A DNA stretch of 64,000 bases from Sulfolobus islandicus Y.N.15.51 (GCF_000022485.1 NC_012623.1:1178001-1242000), one strand, 5' to 3'; positions 32,927 through 45,269 are shown, numbered from the stretch's first letter. Translations and numbers: made by a program. Notes: generated from the letters alone by a model not told the origin.

Positions 32927-34131
32927 AAAATTGTCGATTTATCGTAAATTATGATAAAATATTGGAAAATACCAATATAGTTATTCAAGATGGATATATA
33001 AAAAATTTAGGAAGGGAAGTTGAGGGAGACGAGTTTGATTGCTCAGAATACGTTGCGATACCCGGACTAGTTAACGCGCACACACATACCCCAATGATAG
33101 CTTTACGTGGATACTATGATGATGCTGAATTAACAGAATGGTTAGAAAAAATGTGGGAATTTGAAAAAGTTTTCAAGACAAATGAAATGAACATAGCATC
33201 AGAATTGGCTGTAATGGAAATGTTATCAAAAGGAACTACAGCGTTCATAGACATGTACTTTAATCCTGAAGGAGTAAAGGAAATCGCAGAAAAGTATGGA
33301 ATAAGAGCTTACGCGGGTTATACGTTTCTCAATAGATTATTTGATCCTCATGAGATAGATAAAAAACAAAGACAGCTTAAAGCAAGTGAATTATTTAAAC
33401 CAATTGTAAACGTACATAGCATATATTCAACATCTGTAGACACATTAAAATTGGCTAATCAACTCGCAGAAGAAACAAACTCATGGATTCACATCCATGT
33501 GTCTGAGACTAGAAGTGAGATTTATGAGATAAAGAAAAAGTATGGCAAATTCCCAGTGGAGTTGTTGAATGAACTAAGAATCGTGAGGAAGGCCCAATTG
33601 GTTCATTTAGGATGGGTAGCTAATTGGGAACTACAATATGTGACCAATGCAACCCATTGCCCAACTTCAAATATGAAACTTGCTACTGCAGGTTTCTTTC
33701 CATTCAAAGAGTTGATAGAAAATGGAGTGAACGTAACTATAGGTACTGACGGAGCTGCAAGTAATAATTCACTAGATATGTTCAGGGAGATGAAAAATGC
33801 AGTACTACTTCAAAGGCATTCATATTGGGATGTCGGCATAAAAGCATATCATGTACTCAAGGCAGCCACAGAAAATGGATATAAGCTTATTAATTTAAAA
33901 GGTGGAAAGCTAGAGGAAGGTTACATCGCTGATATAGTGCTATTAAAGAAGGACAAATTATATCCGTTAAAAAAGGATAGAATTCTCTCGAATATCGTTT
34001 ATTATAGCGTAGGTGAGCATGTAGGTAAGGTTATAGTAAACGGAAGAATAGTTTATGACGAAAATGTGGAGAGAGAGTTTGATAAGAGAAGAAGGGAATT
34101 ACTTGGCCTTTTGGATAAGATTATACCCTAG
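32896..34131 (+). CDS. Amidohydrolase, S-adenosylhomocysteine/methylthioadenosine deaminase-like
   Basis: The 411-residue TIM-barrel amidohydrolase has the metal ligands in [15 protein letters not shown] and [13 protein letters not shown], and the segment [24 protein letters not shown] that is typical of the MtaD/TrzA group. It probably deaminates SAH or MTA, the by-products of methylation and polyamine synthesis; other aminopurines or guanine-like substrates are possible. The start overlaps dph6 by 31 nt, suggesting cotranscription. Confidence 0.87.
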   Translation: MQIRNNRYTLKNCRFIVNYDKILENTNIVIQDGYIKNLGREVEGDEFDCSEYVAIPGLVNAHTHTPMIALRGYYDDAELTEWLEKMWEFEKVFKTNEMNIASELAVMEMLSKGTTAFIDMYFNPEGVKEIAEKYGIRAYAGYTFLNRLFDPHEIDKKQRQLKASELFKPIVNVHSIYSTSVDTLKLANQLAEETNSWIHIHVSETRSEIYEIKKKYGKFPVELLNELRIVRKAQLVHLGWVANWELQYVTNATHCPTSNMKLATAGFFPFKELIENGVNVTIGTDGAASNNSLDMFREMKNAVLLQRHSYWDVGIKAYHVLKAATENGYKLINLKGGKLEEGYIADIVLLKKDKLYPLKKDRILSNIVYYSVGEHVGKVIVNGRIVYDENVEREFDKRRRELLGLLDKIIP

Positions 34132-34983
34132 GCCATAAGGGAATGAGATCGCTAATGCTAAACCGGGGATTAAATTTAGTAAATATTTCTTTGGTCCCTT
34201 ATAATAATAGATACCATAACCTATAAGTGGAAAATAGAGGAAAGCTAAGGGATGGAAAATAGCCGATAAAATTGCCAATATATAGTAACTACCATAATAT
34301 GAGTAACCAGTTAAAAAGGTAAAATCTGTAAGACCATCAAATATTAGCATAATGTCGTATTTACTCCTCCAAAGATTTCTCCTAGCTTCAACAATTGATG
34401 AAGAGAAATCAAGCCTTGCGTGAACCTTATTAAGATGCAAACATCTACCCTCAGCTGGCTCTACTTTGTAGCCAATTTTTTTTAGTTTTGCATAAAGCCA
34501 TACATCCTCATCTCTTTCATATCGTTCATCAAAATAGCCAATTCTCTTAATTATCTCCAAATTAAGTCCTGCACACCCTAAATTAGGGTTATTTTCAGAT
34601 AAAGACAATGGTTTTTTAATTTCTTCTTCAGAATAAGCATAATGCATCCAACTATATGCTACTCCATTTTCCAATTTACTTATAATTTTATTAGCATAGT
34701 CCTTAGGTATAACAACGTCACTATCTATCATGATTACATATTTATCATCAATTAATGAGAGCATCTTATTACGTAATCTAGCCATGTTAACCCTTTTCAT
34801 TCTCTTATCCTTAATATAGACCAATTTATCTTTCAACTCCTGAAATAAATTATATATATCACTTCTTTCGCTATTATCGTAAATTATCACCTTATCAACT
34901 GGTTGTGATAACGCCGAATTTACGCTTCTTTTAACCCAATCTACCTTGTCATTAGGACCCACTGGTATTATAATCTGAACCAT
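34099..34983 (-). CDS. Family 2 glycosyltransferase with membrane helices
   Basis: The 294-residue protein has a GT-A fold: an N-terminal [21 protein letters not shown], the metal-binding [11 protein letters not shown] (D-S-D) near residue 88, and [24 protein letters not shown], the acceptor/catalytic region. Two or three hydrophobic helices at the C-terminus ([20 protein letters not shown]) anchor it. It could act on surface glycoproteins or lipids. It converges on the amidohydrolase gene with a 33-nt overlap. Confidence 0.85.
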   Translation of the reverse strand: MVQIIIPVGPNDKVDWVKRSVNSALSQPVDKVIIYDNSERSDIYNLFQELKDKLVYIKDKRMKRVNMARLRNKMLSLIDDKYVIMIDSDVVIPKDYANKIISKLENGVAYSWMHYAYSEEEIKKPLSLSENNPNLGCAGLNLEIIKRIGYFDERYERDEDVWLYAKLKKIGYKVEPAEGRCLHLNKVHARLDFSSSIVEARRNLWRSKYDIMLIFDGLTDFTFLTGYSYYGSYYILAILSAIFHPLAFLYFPLIGYGIYYYKGPKKYLLNLIPGLALAISFPYGLGYNLIQKAK

Positions 34984-35002
34984 CTAGAAGTAATAATGAA
35001 AT

Positions 35003-36070
35003 ATGAAGAAAATAAAGGTTGCAGTAATAGCCCATGGCTTAGGAATGAGTAGGGGTTATAGTGGTGAGGGAACTATATACAAAACATTTTTTGAAATGTT
35101 AGAGGAAAGAAAAATAAATTATGTTGCAATAAGCTTTGCAAAACCTTATGATAAATCAATACCCTCAGTATATACGTTGCCTTTTCATTTACCAAAGCTA
35201 GATAAGTATCAAAGGTTATTGACCTATTATACGGCGAAAAAAGTAAAACCAGATTTGTATCTAAACGCGTCTGGAGTGCCTATACCGTTATCAGAAATAG
35301 CTCCACACGTAATTTATGCAGGTGCACCTTCAATAGCTAACTTACCAAGCAAGTATACCAGATCCCTTTTTTGGAAACTTTATTTATTACCGTTTCGTCT
35401 CGTCATAAATAAAATAAAAGATGAGGGGAAAAGGGCAAAGATAATAGCAAATTCTCGCTATTCTGCAAAGGCAATAGCTGAAGTTTATGAAATAAATGAG
35501 CCAAAAGTAATATACCCTCCAGTAGATGTAGAATATTTTCAGAGAGCATATAATGAGGAAAAAAGGGAAAACTTCTTTGTGACAATAGGAAGAATAGAAA
35601 GAGGGAAAATGCTTGAAAATTCAATCCTTTTAGCGGCGAAAAGCGGAGTTAAAGGCGTAATCATTGGTTCACTGAATGAAAGAGACTATCTGAACAAGTT
35701 AATTAAGCTTAAGAGAGAACTTAACGCTGAAATAGAAATTGTAACTAATTTACCAAGAGAGGAGTTGCTTAAAGTACTATCAAAAGCTAAAGTCTATTTC
35801 CACGCAACGATAGGAGAGCATTTTGGAATACCAGTTATAGAAGCAATGGCAAGCGGAGTTATACCAATAGTCCCTAAGGAAAGTGGAGCTTACGAAGTAG
35901 TTCCCGAATTCTCGTACTCAGACATAGAAGAAGCCGTAACGCTATTAAAGAGCTTACTGGAAAATGAAAATATAGGGTTGAGAAGGGAAATGAAAAACAG
36001 AGCTCTAAATTTCAGTAAGGAAAATTTTAAGCGAAATATTTTAAGCGAAATATCTTCTATAATTTTCTAG
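35003..36070 (+). CDS. Family 4 (GT-B) glycosyltransferase
   Basis: The 355-residue protein has an N-terminal acceptor domain and the C-terminal glycosyltransferase group 1 domain: [21 protein letters not shown], then [25 protein letters not shown], the E-x7-E type donor-binding motif. Substrates are unknown. It is divergent from the family 2 enzyme and probably joins it in glycan assembly. The last 14 nt overlap the convergent glutamate synthase gene. Confidence 0.87.
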   Translation: MKKIKVAVIAHGLGMSRGYSGEGTIYKTFFEMLEERKINYVAISFAKPYDKSIPSVYTLPFHLPKLDKYQRLLTYYTAKKVKPDLYLNASGVPIPLSEIAPHVIYAGAPSIANLPSKYTRSLFWKLYLLPFRLVINKIKDEGKRAKIIANSRYSAKAIAEVYEINEPKVIYPPVDVEYFQRAYNEEKRENFFVTIGRIERGKMLENSILLAAKSGVKGVIIGSLNERDYLNKLIKLKRELNAEIEIVTNLPREELLKVLSKAKVYFHATIGEHFGIPVIEAMASGVIPIVPKESGAYEVVPEFSYSDIEEAVTLLKSLLENENIGLRREMKNRALNFSKENFKRNILSEISSIIF

Positions 36071-38036
36071 CAGTTATTACAGTAAACTTTTCCTTTAATA
36101 GTTCAGTATAAGAGTAGTCCATCATAACCTTAGAATATTCATCAACTACTGGGTACAGTTCCTTAAATTCCTCCTCGGTTAATTCTCTATATTCGTATGT
36201 CGGAACTCCGATTTTCTCTTCAAACAATTTCTTGGCATATTCCTTAGCTTCTCCTTTTAACTTATTAACAATCTCAATATATTCTTCGTTCTTTAGTGAA
36301 TCGTATTCCTCACTAGAAATTAGGCCCTCTAAGAATAGTGCTTTTAGTAATCTCATCACCTCATACCTTGGTGGTTGTAATCCTAGTTTTGATGGAGAAA
36401 CCTTGCCTCTTATGTATATTCTCCCCCTTACCATTCCTGTTCCTACGAAATTTCCCACTGGTTCTCCGTTAAACCCTTTACCAAACACTATCATTACGCC
36501 TCCAGCCATATATTCTCCTAAATAATCATCAACAATACCGCCTATTATAAGATAGGGTCTTTTATCCTTATATTCCCTCATTTGAATACCAACTCTATTT
36601 CCAGCATTACCCTTAACGAAAATCTTACCATTCTGAAAAGTCTGAGCTAAAACGTCTCTCGCATCACCGTAAATTACTACTTTTCCTCCATGCATGGTAT
36701 CACAACAGTCATCAGTAACATTTCCATAAACATAAAATTCGTTACCCTCATTTAGATTTGCTATAGCGTTTCCAACTACACCATAAAGGTTGATTCTCAA
36801 ATTGTTTATGTTTTTAGCCGGTAGGTTTATCCCAATATATCTATGACCTAAAACGTTGGCAACTGTTATTTCCCTCTTTCCTTTTTCAGCTAACTTAAGT
36901 ATCTCATAATTTAACTCCTTATACCCTATATTATATGCATTAATATCATACTTCTCTGGAACCATTATTGGTGGAGGAGAAAATGTCTTTAACTCGTCAT
37001 TGCCCCTCCCATATGATATTATACCTTTTTTATAAGATGCTATAAAGTAAGAACCAGGTTTAAGCGTCCAAATTTTAGCTTTAGGGCTTATTTCCCTAAT
37101 TTCATTCTCTTCACTTGCTACATAATAATATGACTCATCCTCACCAATTATTGCCGGCCTAAACTTAGATCTATCAGCAATAGCTATCAAATATAAATCA
37201 TCACCGGAGTCGTAACCAATAACCGCTGTAAAGGGGCCATCTAACATAGCGTTTCTATATAAATAATCAACATCTTTAGGTAAGGCATTGAATCTTCTTG
37301 ATGGGTTAATTAGAATCTTTACTGCCTCTTCGATGGTTAAACCTTCAGCAATGAGTTCCTCAAATAAAAAAGCTAATACCTCACTATCAGTTCCTACAAA
37401 ACTATTTAGCCCCCTCGAATTTAGATATTCTACGTTAGCTCCAAATGAGCTAACATCGCCATTGTGAACTATAGCAACATTAAATGAGGAAAAGGGATGA
37501 GACCAAAACGGATAATAGCCAGGGGAATTAGTGGGTTGCCTCGTATGTGCTAACCATAAATCACCTTCCAACTCCTCAACACGATATTGTTCTGCTACGT
37601 CTTTAGGATATCCAACACCCTTATACACATGAAGAGAGCTACCAACGCTATACACTCTGCCCTTCTTCTCTTTACCGTTCCACATTATCTCATTTACATT
37701 CCTTATAGCCTTCCTAACCTCATTTATATCGCCCAAAGCAATAAGGTTACAATCGCATAGAGTCGAATATTTAGTTAGCAATTCTACATTCTTAACTTCT
37801 ACACCATACTTGCTAAACATATCCTTCAGCTCACTGGGGTTTCCCTCATAAAACGCTTTAATAACATAATAGTTTCTTTTTTCCAAATTAAATACAGCAA
37901 ATCCTGCTCCCTTATCACTACCCCTATATCTGACTCTATCTATTGCTCTAACAACTAAATTTCCTTTGACTTTTGGAGAGTTTCTTTTCCTTAAGATTCC
38001 AAAAACACCACAACCAGAAGGATAATAGTCAACCAT
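36057..38036 (-). CDS. gltB: Glutamate synthase, glutaminase and GXGXG domains
   Basis: The 659-residue protein joins two parts of a classical GltB: an N-terminal class II (Ntn) glutamine amidotransferase domain with the nucleophile in [11 protein letters not shown] (Cys 9), THRQPTNSP-like [15 protein letters not shown] and [15 protein letters not shown], and a C-terminal GXGXG beta-helix ([15 protein letters not shown] ... [31 protein letters not shown]). The FMN domain is on the next gene. Since Cys must become residue 1, an eight-residue propeptide would have to be removed. It shares one base with the upstream partner (TAATG). Confidence 0.9.
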   Translation of the reverse strand: MVDYYPSGCGVFGILRKRNSPKVKGNLVVRAIDRVRYRGSDKGAGFAVFNLEKRNYYVIKAFYEGNPSELKDMFSKYGVEVKNVELLTKYSTLCDCNLIALGDINEVRKAIRNVNEIMWNGKEKKGRVYSVGSSLHVYKGVGYPKDVAEQYRVEELEGDLWLAHTRQPTNSPGYYPFWSHPFSSFNVAIVHNGDVSSFGANVEYLNSRGLNSFVGTDSEVLAFLFEELIAEGLTIEEAVKILINPSRRFNALPKDVDYLYRNAMLDGPFTAVIGYDSGDDLYLIAIADRSKFRPAIIGEDESYYYVASEENEIREISPKAKIWTLKPGSYFIASYKKGIISYGRGNDELKTFSPPPIMVPEKYDINAYNIGYKELNYEILKLAEKGKREITVANVLGHRYIGINLPAKNINNLRINLYGVVGNAIANLNEGNEFYVYGNVTDDCCDTMHGGKVVIYGDARDVLAQTFQNGKIFVKGNAGNRVGIQMREYKDKRPYLIIGGIVDDYLGEYMAGGVMIVFGKGFNGEPVGNFVGTGMVRGRIYIRGKVSPSKLGLQPPRYEVMRLLKALFLEGLISSEEYDSLKNEEYIEIVNKLKGEAKEYAKKLFEEKIGVPTYEYRELTEEEFKELYPVVDEYSKVMMDYSYTELLKEKFTVITARKL

Positions 38037-40180
38037 TATAAAGACCCCGCTGGTTTTATTCTAAGTGCTTTCCTTATAGGATAGCTCAAATTGATAGAAC
38101 GTAATAACTCCCTGTTACCGGTCAAAGTAGATTGGACACTATAAACCCCAGCAGCACCGGCAAGCAAAGCTATTTCCTTTTTCATTCCAGCTATGAGACT
38201 GAAGGCTTTCTCTTTCAAATTACCCTTATTTCCCTCACCTATGGCTTTTTCTAAAATAAAATAAGGCATAATTACAGAATCAGCACCCAACAGAACTAAT
38301 TTAAAAGCGTCTGCGGAATGTCTGAGTCTACTTGACTTAGCCAAAATGTCATAATGATTTCTAACACCCACTTCCTTTAATTTGGTATCTAAAGCACTAA
38401 CTACCAATTCTAGATCACTATTTCCACTATCCTCATCAACTATAAACCCTTGAACGCCCATTCCAATAACTTCGTCTATTACGTTCTCATCTGCAGGTAT
38501 CAGGAGATACGAGTTCTCGTAGATATCACTCTTACTCCACCTAGCAATACCTTTCCCATCACTACTTATGAAGACTTCTGCGTACTTATCGATAGTTTCA
38601 TAGTCAAAAACTGCTGAAGACAAAGCTAAAGCACTCCAACTAAACGCTTCCTTATACTCTAAAGAGGCTTCAGTGATATCGAAGATTATTGGGAGTGATA
38701 GATATATCTCTCCACCTTTAAGGTAAAAGGAAGTATCTACATCTTCCCTATAAGGATCTATTGAAGGTCTGGTAACTTGGGCTCCATCAGATCTAAGCCA
38801 ATCAATTATTCTGGCGGGTTTCTCTACATCAGGTGGTGCAGTACTACCCATACTGGTTATTACTGGATTGCCCTTATTCATCAATTCGTGCATGTAAGCA
38901 ATAACTCTCCTATTCCATAATTCTCCCAATTTAGGATTCACTTCATCTTCCGTACCTTCAATTCCTAGAATTTCTAACGTGTCTTTACTCAGGCCATGTC
39001 CATAAAGTAACTCTCTTTTACCTCTAAGTTCCTTAATACTATTCAAACCTAAATTATCTAAAATATTAGCTAACTCCATGGAAAATCCATTGATAAAATT
39101 AACTAGCATCTTAACGCCGAACTCTACGTCAACTACTCTAGTCCCATCAATCTTGGCAGTTAAACCTGTAGGGCATGAGCCTACATGACACTTATGTACC
39201 ATTACACAACCCATAGCTATTAAAGCTCCAGTACCAACGCTCACTACGTCAGCGCCTAAAGCAATTAGTTTAGCAGCGTCTGTTGCTGATGAGACCCTAC
39301 CAGCAGCTATAATAGTAAACTTATCCCTAAGTCCTTCTCTTCTTAAAATATTATCAGCTGAGGCTACAGCTAGCTCTATTGGTATACCAACGTTATCTCT
39401 TATTACAACAGGGGTGGCACCAGTTCCCGCTCCATGACCATCTATTATAACACCATCTGCCCCCATTCTAGCAATACCGGAAACTATGTAAGGGATATAA
39501 TTAGTTGCAGCTACTTTAACAAAAACCGGCTTTCCCGTTGCTTCTTTTAATGCCTCTATTCTTTGTCCCAGATCCTCGATGGAGTAAATATCGTGATGAG
39601 GTGCTGGAGATATAGCATCTATACCAATTGGAATTCTTCTAGTGACAGATATAGGTTCAGTAACTTTATTTCCTGGTAAATGGCCGCCAATTCCAGGCTT
39701 AGCCCCTTGACCAATTTTTATGACAACACCCATACCAGCAGTTAAAACTCTAATATCAACACCAAATCTAGCTGACGCCCACTGCACAAAAATTCTCTTA
39801 TGCTTAGCAACCTCTGGATGTAGGCCACCTTCTCCCGTACCGGCAAGAGTTTCAGTCAAATCAGCCGCAGTAGCAATTGCTATATTGGGATTACCACTTA
39901 ACGCTCCGTATGACATGTCACCTAGATATAAAGGAGACTTCATGTAAATTCCAGAAAATTTTAGTTCCAGATTAGCCTTGGGGGTTAAAGAAATTGAAGT
40001 TGCCTTATCAAGTTTGAATCTAACTTTATCTAATACCCTTAAAGAGTTCATATCTTCATTGAATATTTTATAAGGCTTACCAGTCAAAGAGAGGTACCTA
40101 ATATGTTCTACCTTCTCAACGGTCCAAAATTCATCATTAAATTGTTTTGGCACTGGCAGATATTTGTTGTATACGAGCAA
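38036..40180 (-). CDS. gltB: Glutamate synthase, FMN and iron-sulfur domain
   Basis: The 714-residue protein is the synthase core that turns 2-oxoglutarate and ammonia into glutamate. It shows [35 protein letters not shown], the FMN-binding [18 protein letters not shown] and the 3Fe-4S ligands in [18 protein letters not shown]-terminal extension of about 250 residues follows the barrel. The start is TTG at 40180. A separate NADPH-dependent small subunit is not nearby, so ferredoxin is a likely electron donor (inference). Confidence 0.88.
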   Translation of the reverse strand: MLVYNKYLPVPKQFNDEFWTVEKVEHIRYLSLTGKPYKIFNEDMNSLRVLDKVRFKLDKATSISLTPKANLELKFSGIYMKSPLYLGDMSYGALSGNPNIAIATAADLTETLAGTGEGGLHPEVAKHKRIFVQWASARFGVDIRVLTAGMGVVIKIGQGAKPGIGGHLPGNKVTEPISVTRRIPIGIDAISPAPHHDIYSIEDLGQRIEALKEATGKPVFVKVAATNYIPYIVSGIARMGADGVIIDGHGAGTGATPVVIRDNVGIPIELAVASADNILRREGLRDKFTIIAAGRVSSATDAAKLIALGADVVSVGTGALIAMGCVMVHKCHVGSCPTGLTAKIDGTRVVDVEFGVKMLVNFINGFSMELANILDNLGLNSIKELRGKRELLYGHGLSKDTLEILGIEGTEDEVNPKLGELWNRRVIAYMHELMNKGNPVITSMGSTAPPDVEKPARIIDWLRSDGAQVTRPSIDPYREDVDTSFYLKGGEIYLSLPIIFDITEASLEYKEAFSWSALALSSAVFDYETIDKYAEVFISSDGKGIARWSKSDIYENSYLLIPADENVIDEVIGMGVQGFIVDEDSGNSDLELVVSALDTKLKEVGVRNHYDILAKSSRLRHSADAFKLVLLGADSVIMPYFILEKAIGEGNKGNLKEKAFSLIAGMKKEIALLAGAAGVYSVQSTLTGNRELLRSINLSYPIRKALRIKPAGSL

Positions 40181-40623
<443 letters not shown>

Positions 40624-40671
40624 AGTTTTACTAAAAATTGTTTATAAAAAGGTTTATTTTAAGCTTTCTGA

Positions 40672-40725
40672 TTATCAGTTTTTCCAGCGATAATCATCAA
40701 ATCATTGGACCCTCTCATCATCATA
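40672..40725 (-). ncRNA. Candidate C/D-box guide RNA
   Basis: Reading the minus strand: C box ATGATGA at 40724-40718, a 12-nt spacer, D'-like ATGA at about 40705, C' TGATGA at 40699-40694, a 15-nt spacer and D CTGA at 40678-40675. A TATA-like stretch lies upstream at about 40755-40768. It lies between the ABC permease gene and tRNA-Gly. Targets not identified. Confidence 0.6.
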
Positions 40726-40775
40726 TATTATTATGTAATTATATCCAGCAATATATTAAAAAACTCCCTAATATA

Positions 40776-42017
40776 TTATTCCCTTCTGATCGCATCTATT
40801 ACTGTGAGTTTTGATGCTTTCCATGCTGGATATAATCCCGCAATTAGACTTACAGCAATAGCTACTATTAATGCTATTACTATAGCCTCTACAGAAATTA
40901 TTGGCTTAAACGAAAGCAACTGACCAGTTGCGCTACCTCCACTAAATGCTGCAAATTTTCCTCTAAAACCGCTTTCACTTATATTGTTAGAAGATTGAGA
41001 ACTAATTGAAGATAGGATATCTACAAAAGAAGTGCTAATTAAACCAGCAACGATACCAATTAGACCCCCTATTACTCCAATAATACCTGCCTCTGACATA
41101 AAAACTAAAAGAACATCTCTTGTAGTTAACCCTAACGTTTTCATTATACCTATCTCTCTTATCCTCTGATATACTCTACTAAGCATTATAGCCATTATTC
41201 CCACTGCACCAACAAATAGAGATATTGAAGCAACAGTTATTAATAAAAAGCTAAATCCAGAGGTTATAGTTGACACGGTATTAATTAATTGTTGTACAGT
41301 AACTACGTTTAATTGATTACCGTATATGTCTTCAATAATAGTAGCTATGGTATTAACATCATTAACTGACTGAGCTTCTACAATTAATTCGTTATACGAA
41401 GTCTTATTTAAGATAGCCATTGCCTCACCCAAAGGTATAAATATTGAAGTTTCGGAATTTGAGAGAGGATTAGCACCAGATGGTGAAAGAATACCAACTA
41501 CCTCTAAATTTACACTATTCCCTCTAGGAATTTGTATACTTATCTCGCTACCAACTGAGAAATAAACACCCGCTACCGGATTTGCTACTTCTGAACCTAT
41601 TACAGCTTCTGGTGAAGTTATTGGTGGATACGTTGAACCACTCTCAAGCAGTACCTGCCCTAATATAGCTGATAGATTGTTAACACCAATTATAGTAACA
41701 TCTATTGGTTGACCTTCTACATTTATTGTCCCGAAACCACTTACTACTCCATAAACTGCTTCAACGCCAGGTAAGCTCTCTATTGTCGCAACAGTAGCCT
41801 GAGTTAATAATGAACCTCTAGATGGTAATATTAAAATTGTTTTAGGACCTAACGACTCTACTTCCGATAGTATTGATTGACCCACACCTTGAGTGAAAGC
41901 AACTAGCGTGGTAACACTGGCTACTCCTATAACTACTGAAATTATAGCTAATATTGCTATTATCTTTCTAGAAATTAAACCTTTATATGAAAGCCATAAT
42001 ATATCGAAAAGATTCAT
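40776..42017 (-). CDS. MacB-like ABC transporter permease
   Basis: The 413-residue protein has the FtsX/MacB layout: a first membrane helix (IIAILAIISVVIGVASVTTLVAF), a periplasm-like MacB core domain of about 220 residues on the outside, and three C-terminal helices (FLLITVASISLFVGAVGIMAIM, EAGIIGVIGGLIGIVAGLI, VIALIVAIAVSLIAGLYPAW). RVYQRIREIGIMKTLG is the conserved cytosolic coupling segment. In bacteria such systems export lipoproteins, peptides or drugs mechanically. It overlaps the exported-protein gene by 4 nt. Confidence 0.9.
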   Translation of the reverse strand: MNLFDILWLSYKGLISRKIIAILAIISVVIGVASVTTLVAFTQGVGQSILSEVESLGPKTILILPSRGSLLTQATVATIESLPGVEAVYGVVSGFGTINVEGQPIDVTIIGVNNLSAILGQVLLESGSTYPPITSPEAVIGSEVANPVAGVYFSVGSEISIQIPRGNSVNLEVVGILSPSGANPLSNSETSIFIPLGEAMAILNKTSYNELIVEAQSVNDVNTIATIIEDIYGNQLNVVTVQQLINTVSTITSGFSFLLITVASISLFVGAVGIMAIMLSRVYQRIREIGIMKTLGLTTRDVLLVFMSEAGIIGVIGGLIGIVAGLISTSFVDILSSISSQSSNNISESGFRGKFAAFSGGSATGQLLSFKPIISVEAIVIALIVAIAVSLIAGLYPAWKASKLTVIDAIRRE

Positions 42018-44578
42018 TCATTTCCACCTCTTCTCCTTATAAAGATTACTATAATAGCAACAATGACGATTGCAATGATTCCAAGAATTATGTAAAGTAT
42101 AATGTGACTTCCAAAGGCATGACTATGCCTAAATGATGAAAAGTTGAACACTGAAGAGCTATTTAATACTGTTAATGAAATATTGGAATATGAATGGAGT
42201 ACTTGCCCTATATCATTAGTATAAGTATACTCAACTGGTATAATATACGTTCCAGCTTTTGTGAAGTTCAATATTCTAAATGCAAATGTAAACGTTGAGG
42301 AAGTATCAGAACCTAAATTACCTACATAATAAGTATTTTCACCAATAACTTCTATACCTTTTGGAGGAAATACAGTAACTGTTAATCCATTAGCGGGACC
42401 AGTCCCGAAATTATATATAGTGGCAGTAATTGAAACTATCCCTCCTCTTACAGCAACTGATGGCACTGAAGAAACTCCAGTTATCACAATTTCTACTGAA
42501 CCTGCAGCTAACGTGTTTACTATTTCTTGTGTTTCTCTCTGTTGTCCGGACTGGTAATATGATATCGTAGCACTTATCGTTACTATTCCAGAGGAATCTG
42601 TATAGATTTCAACGGGTATAACAATTTTCTGCAACGGCCTTAATAATGGTATTGTAATTGTAGTCATATTAAGATATATTTGCTCTTGTGTAGATAATGA
42701 TATTGTAATATTATATAGAGACTCATTTAATGTGTTATATATTATTAAGGTTGTATGTTGTGTTTCACCAGTAAGCAAAGTGCTTGAGTTAAAGTTTATA
42801 AGAATAGGTATAATAGGTGTATTAATTTGCATTACATAAATTGGTAAACTTAATTGTTCCTGCCTTTGTATATTGTTCTCGTAATACGTTAAAAGCACTG
42901 AAATCGAGTACTGCCCACTAACTTGAGAAAATAGAGTTAATGGTATAATATAGGTTTTACCTGGCATAAGGTATGAGATATCATATGCTGAGATATTAGA
43001 ATAGATAGGAGAAGATATCACTATGGAAATGTTATATAATTTAGTATTAAGAGTGTTTGTAAGGATAAGATTAGCTGAGGAAAACGTACCTGGTTGAATT
43101 ATACTAGGATTAAGAGTAATTATTATAGGAATTGATGGAGCGTTGAGCTGAGAAACGTAGAAACCCAACTCTTGTTGATACACTGAACTTTGATATAATG
43201 AGTTTAGATAGTTTATAGTAACAACTAATTGAGCTGGTTCTCCCTCCGCATTTGAAGGTACGTAAATTTCTATTGGAATTTTAATACTTTGATTATGCTT
43301 TAATATAGGAATTCTTGGAAGGGCGTTAAGAATAGAAAATTGAGAAGATATACTCAAGGATAAGTTATAAACGTTCCCAGTACCTACATTCTGAATAATT
43401 AAAGTAACGTTATTTACACTTCCAGCATACAAGACTATGGGGTTTACGAAAATCTCTAAGTTAGGTTGTCCCATTAACGTTATGGTAAAAGTTGAATATT
43501 GAACTACACTTACTAATACTCCCTCTCCCTCTATAGTATTCCATACAATTTTAATTGGAAATAAGTAAGAACCTAAAGATACGTTATTTATATTTACATT
43601 GAACGATATATCGAATTCTTGATATGGTTGTAAAGACCCGCCTTCAACATATATAATATTTCCATTAGTTTCATTTGTAAACCCGTTAGGCAAAAATATT
43701 TGTATATTATAACTTTCTACAGGTACTGGACCATTATATATTATATTTAATGTTACTGGGACACCTTTTTGATCAGCACCAGAACTTAATAATATATTTG
43801 GAGTTAATATTTTTCCACCTATTGTTTGATTACTATTAATAGTTATTGACATATTTAGTGAATAGTAACTACCATATACTAAGGCCGTTAATGGTATTCT
43901 ATAAGTTCCTATTGTAGCATTATTATAAACATTAGCTATGACTTGTACTGAAGTAAACGAACCAGCTTGAATTAAAGGTACATTCACGGTCTTAGTAATA
44001 AACTGTAATGGATATGTAGAGTTTAAGAATAAGGTAACGTCTGAAGCTGGAGTTGTACCAGTATTATAGATAGTTAGAGTTATTGGTACATCTTCTTCAC
44101 CTGGAAATACTATCCCATTTACTTGAGAGGTTAAATATAACTGAACATAGCCCATAATCGGGATCTGAACCGTAATAGTTTGTGTATAGACTTGATTGTC
44201 TAATGTATATATAATTTGTAGATAGAAATTGTATACCCCTAATGGTATATTAGGCGTTATATTACCTATGAAAGTAAACGTGTACTGCTGATTGGGAATC
44301 ATTACTGAGAGGTAATATTGTTGGTCATTAGGATAAACTATGTATGGAGAGGATTCTATAGGGATAATTTGGACATTTGTTATATTATCTGATCCATGAT
44401 ATATTAATGTAACTTGCAATGGCACTAATTTCTCTCCAGGAGCGACATAAGGAGGAGATACAAGCCATTGAGAAGTTACAGAAAAAGAAACAGAAGATGC
44501 ATATAAAATTGGATAAGCAGATAATATAGATACTAACAGAAATATAGAAATAATTGAAATAGAAATAATTTTATTCGT
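42014..44578 (-). CDS. Large exported protein of a MacB-like ABC operon, with a non-standard start
   Basis: The chain of about 850 residues is a string of beta-sandwich (CARDB/NEW3-like) repeats ending in a membrane helix (HIILYIILGIIAIVIVAIIVIF) and a basic tail, so it is anchored outside the cell. The first usual start codon in frame is GTG 44425, but that would discard a perfect signal peptide encoded at 44572-44510 (KIISISIISIFLLVSILSAY). The frame stays open up to ACG at 44578, which overlaps the ATPase stop region where an ATG would be expected. I infer translation from ACG 44578 (854 residues). Repeat motifs such as YNTGTTPASDVTLFLNS and NFGTGPANGLTVTVFPP recur. Confidence 0.75.
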   Translation of the reverse strand, partial: TNKIISISIISIFLLVSILSAYPILYASSVSFSVTSQWLVSPPYVAPGEKLVPLQVTLIYHGSDNITNVQIIPIESSPYIVYPNDQQYYLSVMIPNQQYTFTFIGNITPNIPLGVYNFYLQIIYTLDNQVYTQTITVQIPIMGYVQLYLTSQVNGIVFPGEEDVPITLTIYNTGTTPASDVTLFLNSTYPLQFITKTVNVPLIQAGSFTSVQVIANVYNNATIGTYRIPLTALVYGSYYSLNMSITINSNQTIGGKILTPNILLSSGADQKGVPVTLNIIYNGPVPVESYNIQIFLPNGFTNETNGNIIYVEGGSLQPYQEFDISFNVNINNVSLGSYLFPIKIVWNTIEGEGVLVSVVQYSTFTITLMGQPNLEIFVNPIVLYAGSVNNVTLIIQNVGTGNVYNLSLSISSQFSILNALPRIPILKHNQSIKIPIEIYVPSNAEGEPAQLVVTINYLNSLYQSSVYQQELGFYVSQLNAPSIPIIITLNPSIIQPGTFSSANLILTNTLNTKLYNISIVISSPIYSNISAYDISYLMPGKTYIIPLTLFSQVSGQYSISVLLTYYENNIQRQEQLSLPIYVMQINTPIIPILINFNSSTLLTGETQHTTLIIYNTLNESLYNITISLSTQEQIYLNMTTITIPLLRPLQKIVIPVEIYTDSSGIVTISATISYYQSGQQRETQEIVNTLAAGSVEIVITGVSSVPSVAVRGGIVSITATIYNFGTGPANGLTVTVFPPKGIEVIGENTYYVGNLGSDTSSTFTFAFRILNFTKAGTYIIPVEYTYTNDIGQVLHSYSNISLTVLNSSSVFNFSSFRHSHAFGSHIILYIILGIIAIVIVAIIVIFIRRRGGNE

Positions 44579-45269
44579 TTTGTATCACCTCTTTCTCAAT
44601 TAATCCATCTCTAATATAAATTATTCTATCTGCATATTTCATCATATCAGGATCATAAGTAGCCATGACTACTGTAACCCCTCTCTGCTCGTTAAGTTTT
44701 TTAATTAATTCAACGATTGCTTCTCCAGTTTTCGAATCTAGATTAGCTGTTGGCTCATCTGCTAATAATATTTTTGGATCGTTTGCTAATGCTCTTGCAA
44801 TAGCTACTCTTTGCTGCTGTCCTCCAGATAGTTCATTAGGCTTCTTGTTCTTCAGTTCTAACATTCCAGGAATCATGGAAAGGATTTCTTCAGCTTTTTC
44901 TCTCCTTCTCCAAACTGGCACACCAGCAGCAGCTAACGCTAACTCTACATTTTCTAAGACTGTTAAATAAGTAATTAAATTATAGGATTGAAATACAAAA
45001 CCAATATACTTTCGTCTGAAAATAGGTCTTTTATCCTCATCAAAATTTGTTACATCTTGATTATTTATTATTATTCTTCCTTCAGTTGGCGAGTCAAGTA
45101 AACCTAATAAATCAAGCAATGTAGTCTTTCCTGAACCAGAGGGTCCTGCAATGACTATAAATTCACCGTTCTTTACTTTTAATGATACACCTCTAAGTGC
45201 AACATATTCAACCTTTTTACTTTTATAGACTTTTTTCAAATTTATAGCCTCAATTATGTAATTTGACAT
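44571..45269 (-). CDS. ABC transporter ATPase, MacB/LolD type
   Basis: The 232-residue ATPase has all nucleotide-binding motifs: Walker A GPSGSGKTTLLDLLG, Q-loop FVFQSYNLITYLTV, signature LSGGQQQRVAIARALA, Walker B ILLADEPTANLD and a switch region with MATYDPDMM, where the usual histidine is replaced. It is the first gene of the operon with the exported protein and permease. Its end (GAA TAA) overlaps the region where the next gene must start. Confidence 0.93.
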   Translation of the reverse strand: MSNYIIEAINLKKVYKSKKVEYVALRGVSLKVKNGEFIVIAGPSGSGKTTLLDLLGLLDSPTEGRIIINNQDVTNFDEDKRPIFRRKYIGFVFQSYNLITYLTVLENVELALAAAGVPVWRRREKAEEILSMIPGMLELKNKKPNELSGGQQQRVAIARALANDPKILLADEPTANLDSKTGEAIVELIKKLNEQRGVTVVMATYDPDMMKYADRIIYIRDGLIEKEVIQNE

